From Bos javanicus (Eukaryota > Chordata > Mammalia > Artiodactyla > Bovidae): DNA of 64,000 nucleotides. This document shows, one piece after another, positions 10,903-22,715 of this stretch. The stretch spans positions 60,892,425-60,956,424 of the forward strand of contig NC_083885.1 of NCBI RefSeq assembly GCF_032452875.1, given 5' to 3'. The notes under the pieces are model-generated. The model saw only the letters and a list, made by a program, of their open reading frames with translations. It searched no databases and was not told the DNA's origin. How positions within the stretch are numbered: position 1 is the stretch's first letter; every line of letters starts with the position of its first letter. A program made the position numbers and the translations under genes.

Positions 10903-12218
10903 TCATGTCGTGGAAGAAACGAATGTTGAAGGGAGGCCTTTGTACACGAAAGGCTTTTCAACGGTGGGAATCCTCTCATCGTCTCGAAGGTGGATTCCGT
11001 GGTTACAGGTGGCCTTTCCACATTCCTTACATTCAGAGGGCTTCTCACCAGTGTGGGTTTTCTGATGCTGTGTCAGCTGGTGGCTGTGACTGAAGGCCTT
11101 CCCACACTCCTGACACCCATAGGGCTTAAACCCCGTGTGAATGCGCTCGTGCTTGACGAGGCTCGAGCCATAGATGAAGGCCTTTCCACACTCCTTGCAT
11201 CTGTAAGGCGTTTCGCCAGTGTGGATCCTCTCGTGCTGAGTCAGGTGGTAGCCGCAGTTAAAGGCCTTTCCGCATTCTGTACATTTATACGGCTTCTCCC
11301 CCGTGTGAATTCTCTCGTGCTTCACGAGACTCGAGCCCCAACGGAAGGCCTTCCCGCACTCCTTACACTCGTGAGGCTTCTCCCCGGTGTGGATTTTCTG
11401 ATGCTGGGTGAGATAGTTGACGCGGGTGAAGGCCTTGCCGCACTCCTGGCACTCATAGGGCTTCTCCCCCGTGTGGATTCTCTTATGCTGCACGAGGCTC
11501 GAGCCACAGATGAAGGCCTTCCCGCAGTCCTTACACTCGAAGGGCTTCTCGCCACTGTGGATTCGCTTGTGCTGAATGAGTTTGTACACCCGGCTGAAGG
11601 TCTTGCCACAGTCTTTGCACTCGTAGTCCTTCTCACCGGTGTGGAACCTCTGATGCTGGGTGAGCTCGTCGCCGCGCCGGAAGGCCTTCCCGCAGTCCTT
11701 ACACTCGTAAGGCTTCTCTCCTGTGTGGATTCTCCTATGGATCACGAGGCTCGAGCCCCATCGGAAGGCCTTCCCGCAGTCTTTACATTCATAAGGTTTC
11801 TCGCCAGTGTGGATTTTCTGATGCTGGGTAAGCTGATTGCCCCAACGGAAGGCCTTTTTACATTCTTTACATTGATAGGGTTTCTCACCTGTGTGAATTT
11901 TCTGATGCTGAGTAAGCTGATAGCCTCGGCTAAAAGCCTTCCCACATTCCTTACATTCATAGGAATTTTCCCTGTTAGGGAGTCTCTGCTGTGGCCGAAC
12001 AGGGGTGCTTTCTCTATAAGCGGGGGTATCCCCACAGCTGATTATCCTTTGACTGGCACGTCCCTCTTGAGGGGCCCGTGATCTGTCCAGCTCACCTTCA
12101 CATGTCCACTCAAGGCCACGGGATTTACTTTTTCTATTTGAGGTCCGTTTGGAAAAATTCATCCCATAAGTGTTCTTTTGTGAAGGTAAACTCTTGGTCT
12201 CATATGGTGATTCCAAAT
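10903..12218 (-). CDS. Zinc-finger exon (last coding exon)
   Basis: The acceptor is a long pyrimidine tract followed by CAG, with AG at 12219-12220. Coding runs to a stop at 10903-10905. Fingers alternate between two types, '..QLTQHQ' and '..SSLVKHE', which suggests growth by two-finger duplication. Linkers are mostly TGEKP; variants are TGEKD, SGEKP, TGETP and TGFKP. The terminal unit keeps both cysteines (CKEC) but has DDERIP instead of HxxxH. Past the stop, another frame on the same strand still reads a finger-like remnant (ECKEAF) near 10880, so the C terminus was shortened by a frameshift. Confidence 0.9.
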
Positions 12219-15200
12219 CTGGAAAAAAAAAAAAAAAACAAAACCAAAACACACACACACACAAACAAAAAAATCCAACATATTTTGTTATTATTTAAGG
12301 AAACAAAACCAAAACTAATCACAAACCAAAACCTTCTCTAACAGAAATAAAACTTCTCCAGTGGGAAAAATATGAATCACCTAGAGCTCTTATTAAGATG
12401 CAGATTCCATGTCTAGCATCACAATACTTAATGAGGAAGCACTGGAGACATTCCTGCTAAAATCAAACCCAAAAGGCACTGATTATTATTAATAGCTCTA
12501 CTATTTCCTATCAGCTGTAACAATTAAGCAAAAAAAAAAAAAACCCAAAACAAAAAAACCTGGAGGGACAAATTTCAAAAATGAAGATGAAAAAGATCAC
12601 AATTTGTAGATGTGATGACAAGCCTGGAAAACCAAGAAAATCAAATATACTATGACTGTAAAAAATAAAAAGATATAGTTGGATGGTTGTATATATATAT
12701 ACACACACACACGTACTATCATTAAAAGTAATTCCTGATACAAAGATTCAACATTCAAAAGATGATGTGTAGAACTAAATTTAATAAGACTGTGAAACAT
12801 TTATGAGGCAATGCTTAGAGAAATCTGAGCATCGATAAAGATGCTAACTCAAGGGACTACAAAACATCAAACATTTAAATTAATGAGTTCATAAAAACAC
12901 TAAAAAAATGTTAAATGGCCAACTCAGAGCAGGCTAGGACACCAACCCTTTGTTATTAAAAGCTAATACTTTTTTTCCTTAAAAGAACAAAGATTTACCT
13001 TTCAATGTGAGCAGTTTCACCACACCACTAATAAGCAGGTGGATCATGGTTTCTCTCTAAAGAATTATTACAGTGAACAAATGAAGAGGCAATGATAGAA
13101 TATCATCATTTTGAACCCCAATGAAATACTGAATCTCGGTACTGAGTGTCAGCAACTGCTAATGACACAAAAAGAGACACAAGCAGATGTTGCTTCATGA
13201 TGGAAGAACAGAGCACCCAAGAGGCAGTATCACCAAAAATAATAATTATTATTATATATATAATGAAGAAAGCACGTGAAGCTACGAAAATAACCACATT
13301 TCAGAAACTACTGATGGCACAGGGTCCTATTTCCTATGCCCTTGTCTCTCAACAGGGGTGAAACATGAGAAGGAAAATCAACTGGAAGGGAAACGGGTGA
13401 AGATCAAGTTCAAGGTGGTAACTTCTTCCTCAGAGGCCCTGGGCCTGAGACCTTTGTGGGGAGCCCCCCAAACACCTCAGGGGGGCAGCTGCTCCTTGTC
13501 CGAGGTCTGCTCTGCATTGTTTTGGTATCTTTCCCCCTCAACCATCAAAGCTCTCTCCCTTGCTTCCATAAGAGCATTGTGTCTGGCATAGAAATGAGAT
13601 GTCTTGCTTTCAAAAGAAGAAAAACGCCACAAGAGGCAGAACTGGGGAAAAAACTTGTTGGCAAAAGATTTTTTTGATTGCATTTCAGTCAAATGTGTCA
13701 TAATCTAAATGTCAAAATGATAAAAGACTTCAGGAAACAGAAGGGATTGGAGGACAGAGAGGAAACCAGCTGGGTAGTAGAACATGCCTCTATACAATAT
13801 GCCTCAAATCTGGGGCATGGATGGATGGATTTGGGGGCCAGAAACCTTAGGTTCCAGTTTTGCTTCTGCCTCCTTGACTGACTGTCACCCTGTGCCCTAG
13901 CATACTGATCTATAGTAATATAGTAACTGTTCCTATCTCATAAACTAGTGAGAATGGGATGCAAGGTATTAGTACACACACACACCATGCTCAGGATGCT
14001 TCCTGGTGTATAGTAAGCACAATATTAGCCATGCACATTATGGCTGTTATTTCGCCAACAGAAAAGTAAGAAATTTCCTTAGATGTTTACAGGATGATAT
14101 CATCTGGGGTTTAACTCAGAATTCACAGATTACAACTTTCAACCTCACTTCAGGTCCAGTGTGTAGGGAGTGGAATATGCTCAGTGTGGTTTTACATGGA
14201 TTCTGTTTGTTCAGTTTGCATCTACAGAGGCTGGTATGCTAGAGAAACTCACGTCATGTGTCAGGCCATCTTCCCTTAAGGTAGGTCCCCACAGTACCAC
14301 CAACAGCAATCAGGGTGTAAATGTGGGCTCATAGCATGAAGCTTGGTTTCTCCAAAGATGGTCATGAAATAAATAAGTACATTTATTTTCATAAGTTAAA
14401 TAACCCTAATCAACCCTTTGGTCATTAAGGAAGAGAAATAATTACATGAGGGCCAGACAGCAGTAGGAAGACTGCTGATGGGTGAGGAGGTACAGGTGTA
14501 CACGTGATGCCCATTTCCGACTAGACAAAGCTCAAAATGTCCCTTGGGAGCAGGAAGAAAGAAATTCAATGAGGCTCTTGAAAGGTGGTCCTGAAGCTCA
14601 CCGTGGAGGGAGCTGATGGTGCGAGCACAGAGTCTGGGTTGTCCGAGGCAAGGAACTTACCAAGTGAGACCAGGTTACTGTAGTTCTCCAGCATCACATC
14701 CCAGTACAAGTCCCTCTGCCTGGAGTCCAGACATGCCCACTCCTCCTGAGAGAAGTCGATGGCCACATCCGAGAAGGTCACCAAACCCTTGCGTCCCTGA
14801 TGGAGGAGAAGGACATAACTTGAAGATGAAGGAGGGGGAGGGAGGCCCCTACTCAGTGCAGGGGTGGACACAGTGAGCAGATTAGAGGCCTGGGACCTGG
14901 GTGGGGGCCAGGGAGGTCACCGCTGTGACTGACGCTTAGCCCCTCCTGCTGCAAGGAAGACAATCGACACCCTGGGGAACTCTAACCATGCCATTCTGCC
15001 AGGAAATGGCTAAAACTAGCCCAGGTTTCTCTTGTTCACAAGTACTGAGCCTGCTACATGCCTGTCTCATAAATTCTCAGCAAGTGTGCATTCCTATAGC
15101 ATTTCTGTTCTCTTTAAGAGAAAGCAAAAAAAAAAAGCCAGGGGTTTGCTTCCTGAATATAAAATCTTTTATCTTAGAAAATCAGGACTGCAGGTTTGAA

Positions 15201-18200
15201 TGTTTTCAAGCTTCAGGCTCATCATTTTGACAGGTTATCTTTTACGTAGTCGGCCTTTGTGATGACAAAAGCAGTTTTTTTTTTTTTTTTTACTCCATCA
15301 TATTGAGAGGGTAACAGGCAGGAAAGCCAGGGGTCTCCAAAGGAGGAAACAGGCTGCAACTGTTTAATCTCGCCCTGAAGCGGCAGGAAGAAACAAACTA
15401 CAAGTGTCAGATTTTTTTGTCTATACAAAATTAAAAGGGGGTTTCTCTTAAAATTCTGTGTTGCCATGACGATACCTAGTTCCACCTGAACTCAACTTTT
15501 CTCAAACCTTGAGCTAACCAACGTGCTTTTCTTATGGAAATGCTTTTCTTAAGCTATGTTAATGAAATTATGTATTTGCTTTGGAATTTGCCTTTCTTCA
15601 AAATGGTTCCACCTAAGACTAACTTTTTTCTTTTCTCAAACCTTGGGGTGATAACAGCTCAACAAACCAGTATTCATATTAATTGTTTTATGGCTGGGGG
15701 AGGACACACCTGTTCTATCCTATCTCAAAAATGCATATTGTGGGGGGGGTGGGACTGGTGAAACTCCCTCAGCCTTGAGGTGAAACTCCCTCATCTCTCT
15801 TATCTGATTAATAGCTTTCTAACAAACAAAAAGATGGGCTCAATAAAGGACAGAAATGGTATGGACCTAACAGAAGCACAAGATTTTAAGAAGAGATGGC
15901 AAGAATACACAGAAGAACTGTACAAAAAGATCTTCACGACCCAGATAATCACAATGGTGTGATCACTGACCCGGAGCCAGACATCCTGGAATGTGAAGTG
16001 GAGTGGGCCTTAGAAAGCATCACTACGAACAAAGCTAGTGGACGTGATGGAATTCCAGTGGAGCTATTTCAAATCCTGAAAGATGATGCTGTGAAAGTGC
16101 TGCACGCAATATGCCAGCACATTTGGAGAACTCCGAAGTGGCCACAGGACTGGAAAAGGTCAGTTTTCATTCCAATCCCAAAGGAAGGCAATGCCAAAGA
16201 ATGCTCAAACTACCGCACAATTGCACTCATCTCACACGTTAGTAAAGTAATGCTCAAAATTCTCCAAGCCAGGCTTCAGCAATAGGTGAACGGTGAACTT
16301 CCTGATGTTCAAGCTGGTTTTAGAAAAGGCAGAGGAACCAGAGATCAAATTGCCAACATCCACTGGATCATGGAAAAAGCAGGAGAGTTCCAGAAAAACA
16401 TCTATTTCTGCTTTACTGATTATGCCAAAACCTTTGACTGTGTGGATCACAATAAACTGTGGAAAATTCTGAAAGAGATGGGAATACCAGACCATCTGAT
16501 CTGCCTCTTGAGAAACCTGTATGCAGGTCAGGAAGCAACAATTAGAACTGGACATGGAACAACACACTGGTTCCAAATAGGAAAAGGAATACGTCAAGGC
16601 TGTATAGTGTCACTCTGCTTATTTAACTTCTATGCAGAGTACATCATGAGAAACGCTGGACTGGAAGAAGCACAAGCTGGAATCAAGATTGCCGGGAGAA
16701 ATATCAATAACCTCAGATATGCAGATGACACCACCCTTATGGCAGAAAGTGAAGAGGAACTCAAAAGCCTCTTGATGAAAGTGAAAGTGGAGAGTGAAAA
16801 AGTTGGCTTAAAGCTCAACATTCAAAAAACGAAGATCATGGCATCCGGTCCCATCACTTCATAGGAAATAGATGAGGAAACGGTGTCAGACTTTATTTTT
16901 CTGGGCTCCAAAGTCACTGCAGATGGTGACTGCAGCCATGAAATTAAAAGACGCTTACTCCTTGGAAGAAAAGTTATGACCAACCTAGACAGCATATTCA
17001 AAAGCAGAGACATTACTTTGCTAACAAAGGTTCGTCTAGTCAAGGCTATGGTTTTTCCTGTGGTCATGTATGGATGTGAGAGTTGGACTGTGAAGAAGGC
17101 TGAGTGCCGAAGAATTGATGCTTTTGAACTGTGGTGTTGGAGAAGACTCTTGAGAGTCCCTTGGACTGCAAAGAGATCCATCCAGTCCATTTTGAAGGAG
17201 ATCAGCCCTGGGATTTCTTTGGAAGGAATGACGCTAAAGCTGAAACTCCAGTACTTTGGCCACCTCATGGGAAGAGTTGACTCATTGGAAAAGACTCTGA
17301 TGCTGGGAGGGATTGGGGGCAGGAGGAGAAAGGGATGACAGAGGATGAGATGGCTGGATGGCATCACTGACTCGATGGACGTGAGTCTGGGTGAACTCCA
17401 GGAGTTGGTGATGGACAGGGAGGCCTGGCGTGCTGCGATTCATGGGGTGGAAAAGAGTCGGACGCGACTGAGCGACTGAACTGAACTGAACAAACAAAAA
17501 ACAGCTCGCTAAAATCTAACAAGGGGAGCATGCTCCATCCCCCTTCTGATGTCTATGTCAGAAGCTTCTCTGTCTCTTAATAAAACTCTACTACACAAAA
17601 GTTCTTGAGTGATCAAGCCTGGTCCCTGATTCTGAAGCTAAATCTTCTTCAGAGATCACAAATCTGACACTGTTCACTGTAAGTTGTCAATATGAACGGA
17701 TTAGACTGAATTATTACAGTCACACATTTAGATTGAGTCAAATGTCTTTAAGTTCCCCAATTCCAGGAGTATATGGTCATCTATTACTTTTACCTGAAAT
17801 GACCTTCTTACCTGTTAATCATCCACTAACCCTGCCTTTTCTTTTTTCCTGATTTAGAGGAAATAAGTATTAAACGATTTGGAAACACAGAGACAGGTCT
17901 GTTTAAAACAAAATTCATTTCCTGAGTCCGCTGACAGGAACATGATCTGAGCCAGGGCTTCATCACACTCCAATTCTTCGTAAAGGATGATGAGCCTGGG
18001 AAGATCAGTGGAGGTGAAAGAGGAATCTCATGTGGTCACATGGGACCAACATCTAGAACTCATCAAATTGTGGACCTGACTCAAATACTTCTCAAGGTAG
18101 TTTCTGCTTCCATTGTTGCAATTACTCTTGACAAAAAAAGTGAGCAGAGGAGAGACACTCAGTAACTAGCTCAAGGGTTCAGTGAAAAACTTCAGCCACA

Positions 18201-18373
18201 GAGGTGGGCACAGGGCTGCATGGCATCATTATTTGCTGGAGCAGGAAGAGCAGGGGAGCAGGTCTTCAGTGGGACTCACTTGGGCGGAGGCTTCACAGTA
18301 TTTCACTGAAGTATGCACAGGACCCAGACATCACAGCTCAAGATGCAAAGAAAAACATACTCACGTGGGCCAT
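10903..18373 (-). CDS. KRAB-C2H2 zinc-finger protein, spliced CDS (483 codons)
   Basis: Expected to be a nuclear, sequence-specific DNA-binding repressor: KRAB recruits TRIM28 in this family. CDS = 18365-18373, 14661-14787 and 10903-12218 (9 + 127 + 1316 = 1452 nt) with GT-AG junctions. The protein starts MAH, followed by a KRAB-A box (residues about 4-45) with DV, EEW and MLENY conserved. The splice goes straight from VSL into DLES with no KRAB-B exon. An 84-residue linker follows, then 11 C2H2 fingers of 28 residues from about residue 132. A twelfth finger has lost its histidines. Finger positions -1/2/3/6 read RYQQ, WNQQ, WSSI, RDEQ, RYKQ, CSSQ, RNYQ, WSSK, CYHQ, YSSK, HHQQ. An alternative acceptor would add three in-frame codons before the KRAB box. 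The orthologue was not identified; human 19q13-type KRAB-A genes look closest. Confidence 0.85.
12219..14660 (-). other. Intron between KRAB-A and finger exons
   Basis: AT-rich intron starting (on the minus strand) with GTAAGT and ending in an A/T-tract acceptor. It contains small A runs and short CA and AT repeats (12225-12260, 12690-12712, 13240-13262). No KRAB-B exon was recognised. Confidence 0.6.
14661..14787 (-). CDS. KRAB-A exon
   Basis: 127 nt, the usual size of KRAB-A exons; it begins in phase 0 (GGT TTG GTG) and ends in phase 1 with donor G|GTAAGT. It encodes GLVTFSDVAIDFSQEEW and ends in MLENYSNLVSL. The usual YRDV is YWDV here. An upstream AG would extend the exon to 14796, adding Gly-Arg-Lys in frame. 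Confidence 0.9.
15300..15832 (+). mobile_element. LTR of an endogenous retrovirus, left part
   Basis: Left half of an element interrupted by the BovB at 15833-17488; the right half resumes at 17489. Left boundary and family are uncertain. A 'tgagagggtaacaggc' near 15303 could be its TG start. Confidence 0.5.
15833..17488 (+). mobile_element. BovB LINE, 5'-truncated, bounded by 12-bp target-site duplication
   Basis: Sense BovB: linker (15.84-16.0 kb), reverse transcriptase with YADD (about 16.73 kb) and the 3' tail. The RT frame is broken by an in-frame stop at 16282-16284 (tag), another near 16862 and others, so it is inactive. The sequence 'aacaaacaaaaa' occurs exactly at 15821-15832 and 17489-17500, marking the target-site duplication. 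Confidence 0.93.
17489..17675 (+). mobile_element. LTR of an endogenous retrovirus, right part
   Basis: Continues the element broken at 15832. It shows 'ctctgtctcttaataaaact' (polyadenylation signal AATAAA near 17580) and a U5-like end 'gagatcacaaatctgacac'. Confidence 0.6.
17676..18364. other. Intronic sequence of the zinc-finger gene
   Basis: No known repeat recognised. A plus-strand open frame at 18182-18760 overlaps the ATG exon in antisense and has no independent support. Confidence 0.4.
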
Positions 18374-18449
18374 AGTTCTAGAATTCAAGGACTGATCAGT
18401 GCTCCTGGGGTCACCTTTACTGAAGACACAAAATCCAGAGATGCCAGAT
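18365..18449 (-). CDS. ATG exon of the zinc-finger gene
   Basis: On the minus strand a pyrimidine-rich acceptor ending TTGTAG precedes 76 bases of 5' UTR. Then comes ATG GCC CAC and a perfect donor GTGAGT. Only Met-Ala-His is coded here (18365-18373). This three-residue start feeding into a phase-0 KRAB-A exon is standard for KRAB genes. Confidence 0.75.
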
Positions 18450-18939
18450 CTACAAGAGGAAAACGAGGCATGAAAATAAGTGCACCCTGGTCCCCAAATG
18501 ACTTAGTACAGCCTTCTCACTCCTCTACCTTCACTGCCAAAGAACCCCATCTTCTTCCCCTACAAGCTCCCCCACAAAAACACACGTGGAGAAGATTAAA
18601 AGGATTCTGGAAAAATCAAGTTCTCCCTGAAACTCCAGGAAACCCAGCTGATGGGGCAGAGGAGCTTTTATTTTATGTCTTGAAATTAAATCTGACACTG
18701 GAGTGGGAGGATTCCTGGCCAGCTCCCTGGTCGGGGATATGGTTGAAAATCCGGCCTTGACCAAAGAGAGGTGCAGCCTTGGCCCTCAGCCTCTGAGAGG
18801 TAATGGACATTGCACATAACAGGGATGTCTTTGCTGTGGGTAGGGGCAGGCCACACCGCACCTTAGGGTGGGAGCTGGCCACACCAGGAAGACCACTCAG
18901 GTGATGGGTGGGGATGGGGAGACCATGGGTCACGGGCTA

Positions 18940-19640
18940 TGAGTTGACTTGGGGACTGAGATCAACATCTGGACAACAAATCAATCACCTATGTCCACAG
19001 GACCAATCAATTATGTCCATGTGATGAAGCCGCAGTAAAAACTCCAAACACTGAAGCTCAGGTGTGCTTCCTTGGCTGGCAGTACTCTGAGCATACTGTC
19101 ACTCGCTGATGTTGGCACAATAGCTGGCGTACTGACTTCACCGGGAGAAGGCACCGGAAGCCCCAGGGTGGGAACTGGCTGGGCCTTACCCTGTGCACCT
19201 GCCTCCTTGGCGGCTGTTAGTCTGCATCCTTGCCCTGTCATTCACAGCAACCGGGAATGGAGCAGCGTTTGGTGAGTTCCAGGAGTCCCTTCTAGTCCTG
19301 AGTTATGAAACCTCAGGGTGGTTTAGGGAAGCTCCTGAACCTGCCTTTGGTGTGATGACAGAGGGGGGTTTTGTGTGGAGACCAGGCCCTCAAATTTCAC
19401 TGATGGAGGCTGGGGGACTCTGGGCAGAGGGCCCGTTACGGTCATTCACACCGTCCAGGGTGGGAGGGGCTGCACCATGCCAACTCGAGCTCTTCCGGCC
19501 TGTGGTCAGGGTGAAGTCACCAAGACTTGGCAGGCGGACAAGGCGGAGAGAGAACTACCCAGATAGGGTCTGGCATTCGGAATCCAGCAAAGCTGGCTGC
19601 ATAAATACATGCAGAATATCAAAGTGAAAATGTACTAGAG
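18940..19640 (+). mobile_element. Old LTR remnant (tentative)
   Basis: Contains the mammalian LTR-like order 'ccaatcaattatgtccatgt', 'gatgaagccgcagtaaaaac', 'ggtgagttccaggagtccct' and 'gaaacctcagggtggtttag'. No clear termini; family not resolved. Confidence 0.45.
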
Positions 19641-20596
19641 GGCTATTCAATGCTAAGTCAGAAGAAATACTTGAAGACATGAAAAATTTTTCAGGTTATA
19701 TTGTCAGTAGGAAAATCAGGCTATCAAAACGATGTTTCTCAATATGCATATATACATATTTATATACAATACACACCATAATCAAGATACCTGTATCTAT
19801 ATAGATATAAACACACATACATGTTGAGACAGATTCTCAAAAGATAAAGTTCCACTCTCTTTTTCAAAGAGGACCTCTTGAACTTGCAGAAATATCTCTG
19901 AATACCTTATTTTGGGGATTTTTTTTTTTTTTAATCTGAATAACATCTCATTTCTTTTTACTTCCTAATACCTAAACCAATTCTGTGATGTCTACATCCT
20001 CCCACATACATTGGAGGACTGACTGGGAAAAAAATGGCTAAAATGCCAAGATGCCCCGCAGATACTGATAAGTACCTTGATGCTGCTTAGTCTTAGTCTT
20101 GAAGGGAGGGTGAACTCTGCTTTTGAATCTGTCCTTCAGCCAGTGTCCTGTAGATAAACACTAAATAACCTAACCCTGTTAGTGTTCTTGTTGCATGCAA
20201 TGCTATTAGAAGAAAATATGTAAGGTATAAAACATAGAAAATAAATTCATTTATTGACACATAGAATCCATCAGTTGGAAGTACTTTGGTTATGATCTGA
20301 CATCATGAGAATGAAGCCCTCTTCCTAGCAGCTCTCAGGGTACATCACCCAGAATTCTCCAAACCCGTAAATCCATAAGCTCATGAGGAAAACCTCATTC
20401 CAACAGAGGGGCAGCCTACAAAATACCTGACCAGTTCCTCTTAAAACCACCAATGTTGTCAGAAACAAGGGAAGTACGAGAAATCAACACAGCCTAGAGG
20501 AGCTTAAGGAGACATGACAACATTACTTTGTGGTATCCTGGATGGGATCCCAGGATCCCACAGATGAAAACCACTGTTTAAAAACTAGGGAAACCT
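19641..20596. other. Intronic, nothing recognised
   Basis: AT-rich sequence with a TATA/CATA-rich patch at 19740-19825; no repeat family or exon recognised. Confidence 0.4.
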
Positions 20597-20735
20597 GTGG
20601 GACTTCCCTGGTGGTCCAGCGGTCAAGATGTTGGCAGTTCCACTGCAGGGTGTGAGGGTTCGATCCCTGGTGGGGGAACTAATATCCTACATGCCTTGCA
20701 GCCAGATAATAACAAAAAAATAAATAAATAAACGT
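20597..20735 (+). mobile_element. tRNA-Glu-derived SINE
   Basis: Sense copy: 'gggacttccctggtggtcca', box-B-like 'gggttcgatccctgg', and an A-rich tail with TAAA repeats. Confidence 0.88.
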
Positions 20736-21686
20736 AGTCAAAACTGTTTAAAAAAAAGCACTAAGGAAACCTGAATAAAGCATGGATTTCAGTTAACAGT
20801 AAGGTTCCAGAACTGGTTCATTAATTGTAACTAATATCCCATACTAATATGAGTTGTAAATAATAGGAGAAACTGGGTGCAGGGCACCTGGGAATTCTGT
20901 GTACTCTTTGCAATTTTTCTGTAAAACTAAAATTGTTCTAACTGGAAAAAAAAAAAGTAAAATGGTTCTAAAGAATACAATCTATTAAAAAGAACAATTT
21001 GCAACCACATGTGGCCCACAAACCACAAAATATTTAATATGTGACCCTTTAGAGAAAAGGTTTGCCAAACCCTGCTCGAGATCCAGAACCCACACGCATC
21101 ATCAAACCATACTGCCTCTCATCATTCGTAAAAAGATGTAACTGCAACTGTCAGACCTCAAATAAGACCCAGCTGATACAACAAATTTCTATTTACTGAT
21201 TACTAGAGGAAAAAAAAAACCTTGCCTTCAATGACAAAGACCTCTGCTCAAACTCCATTCTAAAAAACCTCACAAAGCTGAACACTTTGTCATTAACTGA
21301 CTAAAACAATCAAACCCTTCTCCTTTCTTACTGTGCTCTGAAAGTCAGTGCTGTGCAAAAGACCAAAGATATGTAGCCTTTGATTCCACCTAAAAATTAA
21401 TATCATAATATTATATTATCATATCACATGCTAAAACTGCTAACATTAACCTCCCAGTGGTATCCCTCGATCCTATTGGATTCTTAGAAGATCACACAGG
21501 AGGATGTGAACAATTTGCCTACTGAATACGTGAGTACTCATGGGAGAGGGCTGGTCAATGGGGAAGACACCTGCACAATTGCTTGGGAAGCAATTACTGA
21601 GTTAATACAGAGGACATTTCAGGTCAAGGAAAGCAAATATTCTTAAGTGCTAAAGATTCAGGTCATTTACTGAACAAAAAGTTCAC
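20736..21686. other. Intronic, nothing recognised
   Basis: No supported exon. Around 21000-21070 a 'tgtggcccacaaaccacaaa' / 'gccaaaccctgctc' stretch may be an old DNA-transposon remnant. Confidence 0.3.
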
Positions 21687-21758
21687 CTGGGACTTGATGT
21701 GAAGATCTGTGATAATCTGTCTTCTTCTTCAGGATGCTTTTTCTGGAGGATAGCTGGC
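21687..21758 (-). other. Probable 5' UTR exon of the zinc-finger gene
   Basis: Minus strand: acceptor TTTCCTCCAG, 72 bases without ATG, then donor CCAG|GTGAAC. Position and size fit the untranslated second exon common in KRAB genes. Predicted from splice signals only. Confidence 0.5.
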
Positions 21759-22224
21759 CTGGAGGAAAGAAAGGACAGAATGAGATGCTGGGGCCTTTCC
21801 GGAGCACAGACTACATCAGGAAATACCCTCCCATTTCCAGTCTCCAAATGAAGTAATTGCTTTCCTCAAAGACCAAATTGGCAAACCAAAAACTATACTC
21901 CCTGATACATAACTGTACTTTTTTGTTGCCTGCTTAAGTTCAGCTATTTCACACCAGTAGTTTTGAACCAAACCCTTTGAGGGAAAGCTGTGTCAGTCTT
22001 GAAAAATAGAAGTTACATAGTTAAAGGCCATAAAGAGATATTTTCATTCTTCCTAAAGAGAATAGACTTTAAGCAGTGAGCTTCGCACAGAAAAATCTAA
22101 TTAAAGAGCTAAAATTAATTTTAAGGGAAGCATGGGCCCAACCCTGGGTGAGAGCATAAGTCTTTATAAAGCTTAAAAAAAAAAGAGAGAGAGAGAGAGA
22201 GAAAATACCCTCCAAGACCACACC

Positions 22225-22715
22225 TAAGATGTGGTACATATGTACAGTGGAATATTACTCAGTCATAAAAAGGAATGAAACTGGATCATTTGTAGAGACA
22301 TGGATGGACCTACAGTCTCTCAGAGTGAAGTTAGAAAAACCATTATCATATATTAATGCATATGTGTGGAATCTAGAAAAATGGTACAGATGAACCTAGT
22401 TCCAGGGCAGGAATGGAGACAGGGACCTACAGAATGGACATGTGGACACAGAGCTGGGGCAGGGAGAGGTGGGTGGGACGAACTGGGAGATTAGGACTGA
22501 CGTACACACACTACCAAGTGTAAAACAACCAGGGGGCGCTGCTGTATAGCACAGGAGCTCAGCTTGGTGCTCTGTGATGACCTAGAGGGGTGGGACTGGT
22601 GGGGGTCCTGGGAGGCAGGTCCAAGAGGAAGAGGATATAAGTATACTTACAGCTGATCCACTTCGTTGTATAGCAGAAACTAACACAACATTGCAAAGCA
22701 ATTATACTCAAAAAA
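22225..22715 (+). mobile_element. L1 3'-end fragment
   Basis: Typical ruminant L1 end: 'tggaatattactcagtcat' about 35 bases in, then 'ctgctgtatagcacaggagc' and 'acttcgttgtatagcagaaa'. A GA repeat lies just upstream (22182-22201). Confidence 0.85.

Noticed and set aside
10990..12081. 363-codon plus-strand open frame opposite the zinc-finger exon
   Set aside because: It is the antisense image of a C2H2 repeat array (periodic 28-codon pattern), with no start context or splice support.
18182..18760. 192-codon plus-strand frame antisense to the KRAB gene's ATG exon
   Set aside because: Low-complexity composition, no recognised domain, and overlap with a better-supported exon on the other strand.
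19193..19627. 144-codon plus-strand frame
   Set aside because: Lies in LTR-like sequence and has no recognisable domain.
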